The notes under the pieces: generated by a model | Databases searched by the model: none | Seen by the model: only the letters and a program-made list of their open reading frames with translations | What the model was told of the DNA's origin: nothing | Assembly (NCBI GenBank): GCA_947396885.1 | Contig: OX377201.1 | Coordinates: 61,282,623 to 61,346,622, forward strand | Direction of reading: 5' to 3' | Length of the DNA: 64,000 nucleotides | DNA from: Heligmosomoides polygyrus polygyrus | Taxonomy: Eukaryota; Nematoda; Chromadorea; Rhabditida; Heligmosomidae | Shown here: one piece after another, positions 10,166 through 21,617 of the stretch | How positions within the stretch are numbered: the stretch's first letter is position 1 | Layout of the letters: each line of letters starts with the position of its first letter | Translations under genes and position numbers: made by a program

Positions 10166-11540
10166 TAATATTTCTGTAATATCTTCAAAAAAGGTCAGCA
10201 GGAGGATATCAACAACTATCGACCTATCAGTCTTCTCTCGGTTGTGTACAAGATCTTCACCAAGATAGTGCTTAACCGCATGGAGCGTTGCTTGGATGAA
10301 TATCAGCCAGTGGAACAAGCAGGGTTTCGCAAAGATTTCTCCTGCATGGACCATATTCAGACTGTCTCACAACTCATCGAGAGGAGCCGCGAATACCACA
10401 TCCCACTTGTCCTTGTCTTCGTGGATTACCGGAAAGCGTTCGACTCTGTGTAGATTAACGCCATTCTGAACGCGTTTATGCTTGTTGGTATACCATAGCC
10501 CTGCATCCGACTTCTCGACGAATGCTTCTCGAACACATCGACTACCATCCAGCTGTTCGATCGAAAGCTTAAAATTCCTATCGGGAAAGGAGTACGGCAG
10601 GGAGACACGATTTCTCCCAAGCTATTCACAGCGCACTCCAGGATGCCATGAAAGACTTGAACTGGGACGATAAAGGCTACCTTGTCGACGGTAAACGGAT
10701 CAGCAACCTTCGCTTCGCCGACGATGATTGTTCTCATCTCTACCAGCACGGCAGAAGTTGAGGAAATGCTGATCGAGCTCAATGTGGCAGGTATGAAGAT
10801 TGGATTGGACATGAATATGTCCAAAACGCAATTTATGTTCAACCAGTGGTGTGACACGGGACTCGAAAGGTTATATGGAGTCGCTCTACAACAAATTGAC
10901 TCCTACGTCTATCTGGGAAGAGAGCTGAACATGGATAACGACCTCGCTCCTGAAATCGCCCGCAGGAGACGCGCAGCATGGGCAGCCTTCAGTTCGATTC
11001 GCGAACTCACCGATCAGGTCAAGGGTGCTGGCCTCAGGGCCTCGATATTCAACGCCTCTGTACTGCCTGCGATGTGTTACGCGACGGAAATCTGGCCCGA
11101 CAACAAGACAATCGCTAGAGCGATGCAACCTACGCATCGTGCACTGGAGAGATGTCTTCTAAGGAGAAGCCTTCGTCAGCAATGGCAAGAAGGCCTACGA
11201 AGCTCGGAGCTACGGGAGAAGTCGCAATTAGCAGACCTGCTGCAGTACATGAAGAAGTCCAAATATCGCTGGGCCGGACACCTGCTTCGACGAAAGGACG
11301 ATAGATGGAGTCTCCGTGTCACAGAATGGCTCCCGAGAAACCATAAGAGACCACTGGGACGACCGCCAACGGGATGGGCAGATTCATTCTCAAGATCTTT
11401 CAGAGAGCGGAGTCTGCCTCACTGGATGCAAGCATCCAGAGATCGAGCGGTCTGGAAGAGTTGTGGTCCCCGCTTAGAAGACCTCCAGCCGACAAAGGAC
11501 CATCAAAGTATCAAAGTAAAGTAGTAGTAATATTTCTGTA
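10166..11540 (+). mobile_element. RTE-A LINE, 5'-truncated, with 13-bp TSD
   Basis: The 13-mer taatatttctgta occurs at 10166-10178 and again at 11528-11540, exactly bracketing a 1349-bp reverse-transcriptase fragment. This is a classic LINE insertion: 5' truncation, sense RT, short tail (aagtaaagtagtag) and target duplication. The insert aligns with 42421-43740 of the longer RTE-A copy at 40583-43742. The perfect duplication suggests that it inserted fairly recently, although its reading frame is already broken. Confidence 0.85.
10179..11524 (+). pseudogene. RTE-type reverse transcriptase, C-terminal half, broken
   Basis: Several frames together encode an RTE-clade RT. The fragment begins just upstream of KIFTKIVLNRMERCLDEYQP (frame 10244-10453), which includes the FVDYRKAFDSV RT motif and then a stop. 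The catalytic FADD motif is encoded near 10718 (LRFADD) but lies at a frameshift, so the long downstream frame (10682-11524) reads past it in a different phase. That downstream frame holds the thumb and C-terminal region, with WAGHLLRRKDDRWSLRVTEW and a GRPPTGWADSF segment typical of RTE ORFs. The endonuclease domain is absent through 5' truncation. Not functional. Confidence 0.85.
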
Positions 11541-11756
11541 GTCGTGTCTACTTACCCTTTTCAGGCGCAATACATGTTGGTTGGGGGGCGGGGGTGACTA
11601 GACTACTAGAGTTACCTATTCCAGCACAATCCTATTGCGGTGGTGGACCTCCGATAGAAAAGCGAAATATTATATCTATCGTAGGCTGAATATGAAAAAT
11701 ATCCAAGACTAGCACGGACCACACCCCTCCCCCCACCCTAATAGCGCCTATTCTAT

Positions 11757-12682
11757 AGGGCGCGCTAAAATTATGGCGACACATGCGCAAGCAATTTACC
11801 TCCTATTCGCAGCGCCTGCTTTTTGTATGCTTTTATTGTTTTTACTGCGTCAATCTGGTTATGCTTATCTTAATAAAGCATAAAAATAAATAGTTTTTCA
11901 ACATGTCGAAACGTTCGTGCCCCCGTGCTTCAACCATTGAAAATTACCGTCAAGGCTTCTCGGCACGTGAAATTTACCAGCGTCTTGGAGTTCATCGAAG
12001 TGTTCTGTATAGATCCATCTCTTCAAAGACTGGGAGCCGAGGATGATAGATCCGGAAGATGAAGACACGCATCTTTAAAACCTACGGATGACATCATGAA
12101 GGTACGTGGACCAATTCACAGGAGCTCGGTCCACCGGATATCGCGAGAAATAGAGATCTAGGAGAACTATTTGGACTTTCTAAAGGACGAATTGTTACCC
12201 TGGGCTAGTGCTCACTTTGGAAACCGCTCCTGGTTCTTGCAACAGGACGGAGCTCCAGCTGGCAGAGCAAGAGTGGTGCAGGACTAGTACACAGGGAACT
12301 TTTCGGACTTCATTAGCTTCCACGAGTGGCCAGCCAACTCTCCGGATTTGAATCCGAAGGATTACACCGTCTGGGCAGTTCTGGACCAGAAAAAAACAGG
12401 ACCCTGCCAGAAACCTCACCGCTCCATGGATTCATTGAAGGAAGCTCTCCACAAGGTGTGGGATGAGCTCGACGCGCCATGCTTGCGTGCCGCAGTCGAT
12501 GCCTTCCCGAAGCGTCTCAAAGCTTGTACCGACGCCCATGGAGATGTATTCGAATCTCAATGTTGTGTATAGTTCGCAGTGGATTAATAAACGTTATCGC
12601 TTCGTTGGTTTCTCGAAAGTCTTGTATTTTCGTTTTCGGCGATTCGCCATGCTACCTTGTCGCCATAATTTTGGCGCACCCT
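11757..12682 (+). mobile_element. Internally deleted Tc1/mariner (DD37D-like)
   Basis: The left end (AGGGCGCGCTAAAATTATGG...) and the reverse complement of the right end (AGGGTGCGCCAAAATTATGG...) match over about 26 bases, forming terminal inverted repeats. A TA precedes the left end; the right flank reads CA, a decayed TA. Length is about 925 bp against a usual ~1.3 kb, so roughly 350 bp are missing internally. Confidence 0.75.
11903..12572 (+). pseudogene. Tc1/mariner transposase remnant
   Basis: Starts MSKRSCPRASTIENYRQGFS with a helix-turn-helix (AREIYQRLGVHRSVLYRSI), then stops. Downstream frames give FLQQDGAPA and WPANSPDLNPKDYTVW, the second and third catalytic aspartate regions of the DD37D/maT-like group, followed by a C-terminal tail (AAVDAFPKRLKAC). 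The section with the first catalytic aspartate is missing, matching the short element length. At least two stops or frameshifts interrupt the rest. Nonfunctional. Confidence 0.75.
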
Positions 12683-13231
12683 GCAGCTTAAGAAGACTTC
12701 AAACAATCTGAGTGCTGGTAAGAGAAAAAGACAGCGCTGGACTTGCGCTAAGTTTCTATAGGAAGATGCTGAATGGGCATATTTTACTCTCATTTGTCCC
12801 ACATTTGTTGTTATTCAACATTGTTCGTTTTGTTCTACATTCGTCCGGTTGGTAGTGTAAACTCATTGCGTTTTGTCTAAGTAGAAAAGAAAAATAGAAA
12901 AAAACGCAGAGCGGTAGCCGTTATTCTATACTATATTTTTGAAGTTCTTCAAAAAATTTGATTTTCCTTGGTTCCGTTTCGGCGTTTTCTTCTAGGCTCC
13001 CTTCCATTTCCACTCCGTCCTGTTCTCCATTTTCCATGCTTCTTTGTAAAAAAAAATCCCGCTAGTCATCTTATCTCTGCAAATGTTATTCCTCGTCTCG
13101 ACTTGAATGCATTGTCGCAGGAGAGGGACTGCGTATGCTTGTGGTTTTGGACGGAAGTTTTAACCCTATTCTAATGGATTTATTGCTGTGGCCAGTTTTC
13201 CAGAAAGGATACCGGCTCTGCGGGTCTGGAC
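12683..13231. other. Unassigned sequence; carries left TSD of hAT
   Basis: No gene recognised. The last 8 bases (13224-13231, gtctggac) are repeated at 17675-17682 and flank the hAT-like element between them. Confidence 0.5.
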
Positions 13232-13259
13232 CAGTGATGTGCTTTAAATTTTTTTCGGT

Positions 13260-14063
13260 GTATTTTTAATGACTGTTTTCAACGAAAAAATTTTGCGTTA
13301 AGTTAGGTAAATTCGTTAAATTAGTTAAATAAAGTTTCCCTTAGCTGCAGTCAGCTTAGCTGTATTTCAGCGCGTAAAAAGCCAGATCTGTTTCTTTGTT
13401 GAATCCTCTCTACTCCATCTTCATAGCAATTATATGACTACGCCTTCATCTCCACAACAAATAGCAACACTCCACCTATCGCCAACAAAATTGCTAAACG
13501 AAGAAAATCATTGAAATTCAAAAACCAAACAGTAATAGCAAGATTTCTAAAATAAAAATTTCTTGCTAAGCCTAATTCTGCCTGTTCCGAAACAATTATG
13601 GCACCTTAGAAGGAAGTGGGGCTGTAAAAGACTATATAGCAAGCGCGTGGAAAGTCGTCCAGTTTTTTGAAGGATACAAAGCGCTATGCACCATAGCAAG
13701 CCGGACGTTTTTGAGCTTCTCATTTGCCCTGACAAAACCATTACAAAACTTGCGCTCCTTAAGTAGTCTTTAATAACCCCCTATTCCTCTATGCCGCCAT
13801 AATTATTTCGGAAAACTACAGAAGATTTAAGGAAGGAAGAATTCAGGTGAAGTAGTGACCACAGCGAACACTTTGGTACAGTTCGTCTTAGGAAGATATT
13901 TACAAAGTCCAAAGATCAGCCTGTTTCATAGAATGATTGCTTTCGTCGAAAACGGTTCTATTTTTACTGCAGACAATATCAGAGAGTAAAATAAACAGCC
14001 ACGCGTTGGTGACCAAATTGTGGAGGTCGAGATGATCCACCAGTCACCCTTAGCTGGAGGTGG
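13260..14063. other. hAT interior, unassigned left part
   Basis: Follows the TTAACG-rich subterminal zone (about 13260-13340). No coding region with recognisable domain; short frames only. Confidence 0.4.
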
Positions 14064-14990
14064 GCTAACTCAGGTTGGTGGGCGAGCTTATATTTACGGA
14101 CCACCTGCCCCGGGGACCCCCTTGACCACGACCACGTAGGTCAAACCCGCAGAGGTCGACGAAGGGCGCCAGTTCTTGCGTCATCGCGATGCACTCCTCC
14201 TTGCGGTTGATTTTTGGATTTTGGGCAGCGATCCAAAACGCTTCGAGTATTCTGCGTGCCGAGATGTCGCGCTCGCGCGCCAAAATCGTCACAGCCACCT
14301 CAACCATTGCGCCACCATGGCTTCGGACCCTGTGCTCCCCCAAAGGGTTGACACATTGGACTTCCTTAGGCCGTCAAAGTGCTCCTTTACCCTTGTACAA
14401 AGGGGTCTACCCGTCTCCCCTATATACCCCTCTCCACATTGACTGCTTGTAATGAGATACACCACCAAGATGTCATGCAGTCTCCTTCGCTTCCAAACGG
14501 ACAGATAACACAGGATGGCGTGGTGCATGCCCTGTCATACAGCCGATTCCGGACTAGTTGCCCCCTTTAGGTTGGTGGGAGGAACCTCTATCACTCTCAA
14601 CAGCTCCTCTAGACCTGCCTTGCGTAGGCATATGCGGACAGCCGCACTTGTTTCGTCTGTCCAAAAAGGAATGCAGAAGGGTATTTTTCCATCGTCCTGA
14701 CGATGAGCCGCCGCCACAGCTCGCCGTCTCCGCCATCCCTGAAACCTTTCTGCGGGATACCCGTTTGTTCTGGCAATACAACTCGCCAGATTCCTTGACG
14801 TGGCTTTCTGCTCCGCATCAGGCGAAACTAAGGCCGCTGTTCGATACATATTTCGAACTATTCCTCTCCTTACTGGTCGAATGAGAGGATCGGAAGTGGA
14901 CAAGGATATTTTTGTTGCTCGGCTTCGACGAAGGCGACATCGCCGAAACGTTAGCCAGAATAAAGGTCGATACCAATCTTGGTCAACAGC
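14064..14990 (-). pseudogene. Penelope-like element, C-terminal region with GIY-YIG
   Basis: Minus-strand frames encode a Penelope-like C-terminus: a connector (IPFCIPFWTDETSAAVRICL..., then IEVPPTNLKGATSPESAV) near 14540-14680, and the endonuclease part with VVYLITSSQCGEGYIGETGR (about 14411-14470; GYIG at 14416-14427) followed by RPLCTRVKEHFDGLRK. A further frame (14065-14343) continues with ILARERDISARRILEAFWI, which fits the family after the GIY-YIG module. Frameshifts separate the pieces, and the upstream RT core is missing or unrecognisable. The copy is 5'-truncated and broken. Confidence 0.8.
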
Positions 14991-15009
14991 TGCAGTAAAC
15001 TTCACATCA

Positions 15010-16434
15010 TCCTCGAATTTGAATTTTTTTTGAGAAGTGGTTAGTACCGTTCGATTCGTCTCTTCGAGATCTACAGAAACAAACTTGTGTACAACTTCGC
15101 TAGACCACCACAGAGCACCAATTTCAAAAATACGAATTTTCTGTGACGTCATTATTCGTGCAGAGTCGGCGAAGAGCGCTCTCGTCCTCGAGGGAATTGT
15201 CAAAAATTCAATTTTCCCGGAATCGGCAGAGATTGATACCGTTCGATAGTGCTCTTCGAGCTGGACACAACGGTACCATCTCGAGTGTCAAAAGTCAAAT
15301 GTGGACGATTAAGGGCGAAGGAAACTTCACCGCTGTCCTCCGCAGCTCTAAAATAGCGGATGGAGCTAAGGCAGGTTAGGCAGCTGGAAAGTTATGAACA
15401 GTTCATCGGAAAGTATGTTAATTGCCTTGCTGGCCCACGCATTCGTAGACCGTTAACTGAGCACATGTTCCCACAGCGGTCGACTGACACGGGAAAAATC
15501 GTGCCACACAAGGTTTACCTGTATTTTCGCATCGCTGGAGCTTTGTCCAGTCATAAGTTATGTAGCTGTTTCAGCGCACCTATTGAGCTTTCTATTGCTT
15601 ACGAAATCCACAAGTCGCAGCCGGAAAGATGCAAACGTAACAGAGTTATTGCACCCAGAACACGACCGCGGTGCAATTTGCGAGCTGTTGCGCCGCCCAC
15701 TCAAAGCCCACTCTTGGTGCGCTGTGCACAGTGAATATAGGTTTGATCCTATATTCACTGGGCACAGAGCACCAAAAGTTTCGCCGGGACAGAGTGCAGC
15801 AATTCCTGAGTAGTTCAGCTGAGAATTTCTGATAAAACTTCTCAAACGCTCACTCTACAAGCTGTTGCGCCCAGTCGATTTATGGGTTCGATCCTATATG
15901 CACTGTGCACGGCGCACTCTCAGAGAATTCTTGGCATTACGGACAGAGCACTACACTACAGAACACTTTACGCCATGCTTGAGATACTCCGAGAACATGC
16001 AAGTCCTGGAATATAAGCTTCTCCAATCGCAAAAAGTCTGCTCCAGTCATTTTTGACCACCCACTGCGAAAAGTCTGGCGGAGTTGTATACATGTTTGTG
16101 TAGATCCCGAAGAGAAGAATCGAAAGGTACTAAAACGGTACGGTTTCTAAAAGAAACTCACATTAGAGGAATTGTGAAACCATTCACGCAACCATTTTCG
16201 ACGGCTTACGACCGACAACTCGTCCGCGACCGTACTTCTCAATGGAGCGCAAGTTTCCAATTTCAGACATTTTCATGAGATATGTATACCAAGTGGTAGA
16301 GCTCGACCTCCTCAGCTCAAACGTGCCCTTAGTCTTTCAAATGGGTGATTTTTAGGCGAGTTTTATCAAAAAGACGCAAAAGCCGCAAAATCGCGGTTTT
16401 TGCGGCGTCTACTCAAAAGACGCGTCCGGTACTG
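15010..16434 (+). mobile_element. Half copy (right arm) of foldback element
   Basis: Aligns in the same orientation with the right arm of the foldback at 19799-22702 (about 21776-22702), including a shared block at ctgacgtcat, the long middle, and the terminus CGGTACTG at 16434 followed by TA. The left arm is not present; its place is taken by Penelope sequence. Around 15735-15770 it contains a small palindrome (gaatataggtttgatcctatattc). Non-coding; open frames here reflect repeat composition. Confidence 0.7.
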
Positions 16435-16436
16435 TA

Positions 16437-17555
16437 GTGTTCTCCTTCTTGTCTTTATCCTTCATAATTCCTCCACTTAGAATTCGTCACTGCCTGTCAC
16501 TACTTTACTACTTTTTAGCAATTGAGCACTCCGATTTTCTTTTTGAAGTACCTGGTGCCAAGCTGTAAAGCTCATCTGCTTGAGAATCGAATACGTTTTG
16601 AGTTTCTCAATTTTTTCCATTTTTGTGGAGCAAATTTTGGATTATAGTGAATTCGCAAATTAGACGAAAAAAGCCAGAGACGTGAAGGAAATTTCTTGCT
16701 AGAGCCAGACATGCAAAGATATAAATTTTCGTAGACCTTTTCAAAAATATGCATGCAGACTGCATGGAAAATACCAGTTGTTGGACTAACTTCGTATATA
16801 ATAATTGTCGAACAGTGGTCATTTTCGCTTTTTTGTTTATTTTTTTTGCTCCCATGTTATACCTTCACTGTTTTACGTGTGAACTGATCGTGCTTCTTCC
16901 AGAGAAAACTTCCAAGAGAGTCATCGAAGAGTGCGGAAGGTTAAGCAAAATTGTTGACATACACGGCACGACATTCAATAAAAGAGAAGCAATTACAGTA
17001 CCAGCAGCCACGCTCAATTAATTAGACGGGGCTCAAGGTTGCCCTACCAAGGTCCCACAGTCATTGCATGATGCTGCACCACGAACCCTTCTAAGTTTTA
17101 GGAAAACCTGCAGGGAATGGGAAGGGAGCTTTTTTCTTTCCTTGCTTCGTTCGTTACACTTATTTTTCGTTTTATTCGCGTTTCGTAGCGTTTTCTTCGC
17201 GTCTTCTGAGCGTATTAAACTCCACTTATTGAACAAATACCACAAAAACTGCTGACTGGTTGGAAACTATCAAAAATAAATGTGTAGCACTCAAACGCGG
17301 AAAACGGTCTAGAAAATCCAAAGAATACGAAACCACTGCATAGAAATGTGGAGGCGCAGACAAATAAAAGGGTCAATAAGCAAGAAAACGCCAACAGTTT
17401 TCGAGATAAGACAACTGATTCAAAACCTCATCTTTCAATTGATTGAAGTAAGTAGAGGGTTCTCTCGGTATCACCACGATACTGCGATAGCAAAAAATTC
17501 GGCCGAAATGCATTGACATGAAGAAGAAGCAAAATTATGAAAATGGCGCCTAAAA
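16437..17555. other. hAT interior, unassigned right part
   Basis: AT-rich. A plus-strand frame at 16749-17021 encodes a hydrophobic run (VVIFAFLFIFFAPMLYL) that could be a membrane segment by chance. No family recognised. Confidence 0.3.
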
Positions 17556-17559
17556 TATC

Positions 17560-17674
17560 GTTAATACAATTTAACGAAATTTTCGTCGTTAAATTTCGTT
17601 AAAAATTTTTATCGAAAAATGCTGGTAAGACAGGTAAAGCCGACAACTCGTTAATCGTTAAATGCACACCTCTG
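17560..17674. promoter_or_regulatory. hAT right subterminal TTAACG array
   Basis: Clustered GTTAAA/TTAACG motifs on both strands (for example ttaacgaaattttcgtcg, gttaaatttcgttaaa) directly inside the right terminus. Similar arrays occur at the left end of this element and at both ends of the 57959-60380 element. By analogy with known hAT elements such subterminal repeats bind the transposase; that function is inferred. Confidence 0.55.
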
Positions 17675-17832
17675 GTCTGGACCATGGCCCCGCAGCCGGC
17701 GTGACTATACAGTGTGCTGATGCGAGAACATCAAAGGATTCATTGATTTAACCGAGAGCATCAGGTGGATTCTTGGGGGTCACCATTCAAAAAATCTTCT
17801 GAAACACGGACAAAGGGAAATGAGACATACTA

Positions 17833-18303
17833 CTAGTGACGAAAACAAACAACGGGTACAGATTTGTGCAGGTGAAGGGACTCCGGGGTGTGGAACGAGT
17901 AACGACCGCTGTTGGACACCATTGCTGATTTCAGGTACTGAAACAGCGAAGTGCATGCAAGCTTAGTGCCGTATCTTGATGAAGCCGGGCTATTTGCGAC
18001 AGTAAATAGGCACTCACTATCAGTTTTATTGACGTTCGACTTGAGTCCGAACATCGCCAAGCGGACGCACCAAGGTTGCGCCTGCCGTTCGAGATCACCT
18101 ACGTTTTTGCAAGCGAGCATCACGTCATCAGCATAAAGCAGCCTCCATGAAACAGGCTGCTGAAGAACCAGCGTAATAGCATCCACGACGGCGATAAAGA
18201 GGAGTGCGGAAAGCGCAGAGGCCTGGTGCACTCCAACAGAAAAGGGAAACTCCACTGATGGTACAGCTGCAGCTGGAGTCTCAATGGAGTGGAGCATCTG
18301 CAC
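17833..18303 (-). pseudogene. RTE-B reverse transcriptase fragment with YADD
   Basis: A minus-strand open frame of 156 codons encodes FPFSVGVHQASALSALLF, then LLYADDVMLACKNV (catalytic motif at 18124-18135), then FGLKSNVNKTDSECLF. These are RT palm motifs of the RTE-B family also seen at 45001-47875 and 30089-32110. The order and strand match the RTE-B piece at 24435-24945, which ends just upstream in the protein, so the two are probably one copy split by the intervening ~6.1 kb. Confidence 0.75.
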
Positions 18304-18419
18304 CAGGGATGAGTGGATAACAAAATTTTAGAACCCGGATAACGGATAGTTCTGCCTAAAAATGGCCGGATAATGGAAAAACGGATAAGCAAGAAACAGA
18401 AAAAAACTGGGTTTGAATT

Positions 18420-19796
18420 GCGCCAATTTCAACAGCAGATCGCGAGTTCAGGCACTACTAAATTAAAACCCATTTTTTATCAGTCCAAGAATATTTCTGA
18501 AATATAATGCAGCCATTTGAAGACGGAGGTTCTATGGGATTTTCTAGATCAGCATATAAGAACAGCCGCTTTTTCCGTGCTCCCCAAATCGATCTTCAAC
18601 TTCAGTTTGCGCCCAAGCCATCCGAAACGCCTACTTCGCAGGGTTGGTGGACCACTACCAACCAAGTTTACCGAGGAGGAACCGTTAAGATTTGAAACTA
18701 AGACTGCTTTGCAATTTGATATTTTTGCCACTCAATTCTATATTGCAATTCGATATTTTTGCCGCTGAGGTTTCGGCTTAAACGCCTTCTTGAATGTCCT
18801 GAGATGAGAAGGAGAGCTTGGGAAATTATTCGTCCAAGGACCATTCCACAGCTCAATCTACAGCATAGAATTTTCAGTTTTTTTTTGTGATTTAAAATAG
18901 AGGGAAAACAGGACGAAATATGTGTAAAACAACCTGACTGATACTATGGAAACAATCGAAGGGCTGATAAGTCATCATTGGAGGAAGACAGATGTGAGAC
19001 TTATTCATATCATTCATTCATATTAATCTTGATCCGATAGCAAATTGCCTGCATTGTCTCTGTCTCCGCAGGGTCAATTCGCTTGTTTTACCAAGCAGTC
19101 GCCTAGTTCTTCCTTCAATTAAAGCTGCTACAAAATAGATTGGTCCTTGGATGAGTGCTTCCCGTAAACACTTTTCATGCTATAAAGAAGTCGGTTGCGC
19201 TGAAACGTTACCCTAATAAGGTCTGCGTAACAATCTTGGTTCCGCAGCTTGGTGAGCTCCACTACTGTTCTTTGACAGTATGCAAGGATCCAAGGCACTT
19301 TAACGTGGTAGGATGGATAAAACATCATCTTTTTCATCGGCTGGTCACTGTAAGCTACTGTGTAGGCCAAACGAAAGCCCATTCAGTAAAAGAGTTGTGA
19401 CATCCAAAAAACAGAATGTCCTGCGCATAAGAGAACTGTTCTCTATATAATAGAGGACTTGCACTAGAAGACTCATAACTCAGAATTAATCAGCATGCTT
19501 TGCAACAGCCACGATGCTTTGAAACAATCGTGATGCCGAAAGGTAATCTAGTATGCCATTTAGATTTCTCAAAGAGGAAACCAGTGCCTCAATATTAGGA
19601 AAGCAGGAGACTATGCCGCATTATCAGCGAGAACCGGACAAGAAACGCCTCTAGAAATTCGTTTCTGTGTAACTAATACATAGTTGTAGAAGCGTTGCTT
19701 TTTGGATCAAACCCGTTCTCATTCGCTTGATGCTTTACGCTTAACATCCTAGCACTGTTAAGAAACCACTGCAATGTTCAATCAAATCCAGCACTC
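18420..19796. other. Unassigned; weak LINE-like C-terminus on minus strand
   Basis: Minus-strand sequence near 18780-18870 reads ELWNGPWTNN...SHLRTFKKAFK, loosely like the LWN...FK ending of non-LTR RT proteins, and 19128-19382 is open on the same strand. No RT motif was found to confirm this. Otherwise unassigned. Confidence 0.2.
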
Positions 19797-20124
19797 TACA
19801 GTACTGGCTATGTCTTTTGGCCGAAAAAGCCGCGCAGGTCAACATGGAACGCCCCAAAGCGGCCCTTTTGAATAACTTCTTTAGGGGTCAAGTACTTGTG
19901 AAAATAAACATACGTTTGAACTCAGCAGCTCGAGCTCTATCCATTGGTATGCAAATTGCCGATACGCGATGAACTTTTTCCACATTGATTTTTTTCAATC
20001 CCTCTAATCGCAGCTGGTCCCCGGTCGTCTGCCTTCATTCCCACGCGAATGATGGCCGATGTCGTCCAAAATCTGGATGAAATGGTTTTACCGTATCTAA
20101 ATCATCATAAATACCGCTCACTTC

Positions 20125-20186
20125 GCACAATCAAAACTTCGAATTGCGACGGAAAAATCCGTCGCAATCCGAAGTTTTGATTGCGC
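20125..20186. repeat. Strong hairpin, 29-bp arms
   Basis: Arms 20125-20153 and 20158-20186 pair at about 27 of 29 positions around an AAAA loop (…aattgcgacgga-aaaa-tccgtcgcaat…). Located in the left arm of the foldback. May reflect a small nested palindrome rather than a functional site. Confidence 0.85.
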
Positions 20187-20439
20187 TCATGCTCCCAAAT
20201 TCCTCCAATTTTACTTTGCTGTTAAGAAACGGTTCGATTCGTCTCCTCGAGATCTACACAAACGTGCACACAACTTTAACAGAACACAAACATTGTCGCT
20301 ATGGGTGGTCCAAAAAGGGACTAGAGCAGGATTTGCGATTAAAGCTGTTTATTTCCCAGGAGATGCATGCTTTCGGACTGTTTCAAGCATGGCGTACTTT
20401 GGCAGTGCGCTGTCATGCTAGGAATGCTCCGAGAGTGCG

Positions 20440-20795
20440 CCGTGCACAATGTACACAGAATCGAACCTATCAATCGAGTGGGCGAACCAGGTCCACTGCG
20501 CTTCTATCTTCTCTTACTGAGAAATGCGAAGTCTTCAAGACTATTTCGAATCGTTTTGAGAATTTTGTCATAAATCTTCAGCCGTCCTACTCAGTATTAG
20601 CTCCAATCTGTCCCTGCGATACTATGGTTTGCGCCGTGTACAATGCATATAGAATCGAACCTTTCAATCGGGGGGGGGGGGGGGGGGGAATTGCTCTAAG
20701 ACTATCCAGCTTGTATTTGGAATGCGCTGTGAACAATGCATATAGGATCAAACCTATCAATCGAGTGGGCGACCGATCGCAAATTGCTGTCGCGG
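20440..20795. repeat. Three imperfect tandem units in foldback left arm
   Basis: The phrase gcgccgtgcacaatgtacac followed by agaatcgaacctatcaatcg recurs three times at roughly 140-170-bp spacing (near 20440, 20630 and 20728). Read in reverse it contains GGTTCGATTC, like a pol III B-box, and the same unit occurs in the right arm and in 15010-16434. The middle unit is interrupted by a run of 19 G (20670-20688), which is prone to sequencing error. Confidence 0.65.
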
Positions 20796-21617
20796 GCGTA
20801 TTCTGGGCGCAACAAGTCTGTTCGAATCGTTTCGGCTGGAAATCGTCGGTCCTGTAGGCACCAAAACGATCTAGTACTGCACTAAAGTAGAATGGCGTAG
20901 CTTATGACTGGGCAAAGTTGTAGCCGTGCGAAAATGCGGGTTAGCCTTGTGTGACGCATTTTTTCCGAATTCGGTGGAGCACCGCGGAAAGACGCGGCGA
21001 GCTAACGGTCTTAAAATGCGTAGGCGCACAGAGCGCTTAAGGTACTTTACGATGACGTGCTCAGGACTCCTCAGCTGCCTGACCTGCGCTAGCTTCAGCT
21101 GCCAGATTAAAGCGGAGGAAGATAGCGGTTAGATTTTCTTGCGCTCATACTCGCCAAGATTTGAGTCTTCGACGCTCGCAGTAGCACCGTTCTGTTGTTC
21201 AGCATGAAAGGCGCTACCGAATGGTATCAATTTCGACCGATTTTGGAAAACATCGATTTTTTGACGGTTTCTCGTCGAGGACGACGCCACGGCAGACGGA
21301 TGATTACGTCATCGAGAATCGATATTTTCGAAATTGGCCAAAATTCCTCGTCCTAAACCATCTAGGGGTTATTTACGGCGCTAGTGAAATCCGATGTCCG
21401 CTTTTGATAGTTCCTGGCGTAATCGCCCAAATGGACTTCGGCATCGTGTCCTAAATGAGCGCCCGCCCCTATACGAAGTTTGAGCGAAATCGGTGATCCT
21501 GACCCGACCAACCTCAATTATCCGAAAGAATATCCAAAGCCTGCTGAACTCGGCGGAATTTTCAAAAAGGAACGTCGGATTCGTAATCAGCGCCCCAAAT
21601 AACCCCTAGACGATTAT

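Larger units (their letters stand above)
13232..17674. mobile_element. 4.4-kb hAT-like element with perfect 8-bp TSD
   Basis: The left terminus is CAGTGATGTGC and the right terminus ends GCACACCTCTG, an imperfect hAT-type inverted repeat. Direct duplicates gtctggac lie immediately outside (13224-13231 and 17675-17682); 8 bp is the hAT signature. Both subterminal regions are rich in GTTAAA/TTAACG motifs, probably transposase-binding sites. No hAT transposase (BED finger or hATC dimerisation region) was recognised inside. The interior holds a Penelope-like fragment (14064-14990), half of a foldback element (15010-16434) and unassigned sequence, so it is non-autonomous or has been filled by later insertions. 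Confidence 0.75.

Noticed and set aside
14535..15203. Single 222-codon minus-strand gene
   Set aside because: Only the 14535-14780 part and some upstream residues fit a Penelope protein; the 5' part overlaps foldback repeat sequence, so the continuous frame is partly fortuitous.
20144..20857. 237-codon open frame
   Set aside because: It runs through tandem repeat units and a 19-G homopolymer within a foldback element; translation reflects repeat composition and no domain is present.
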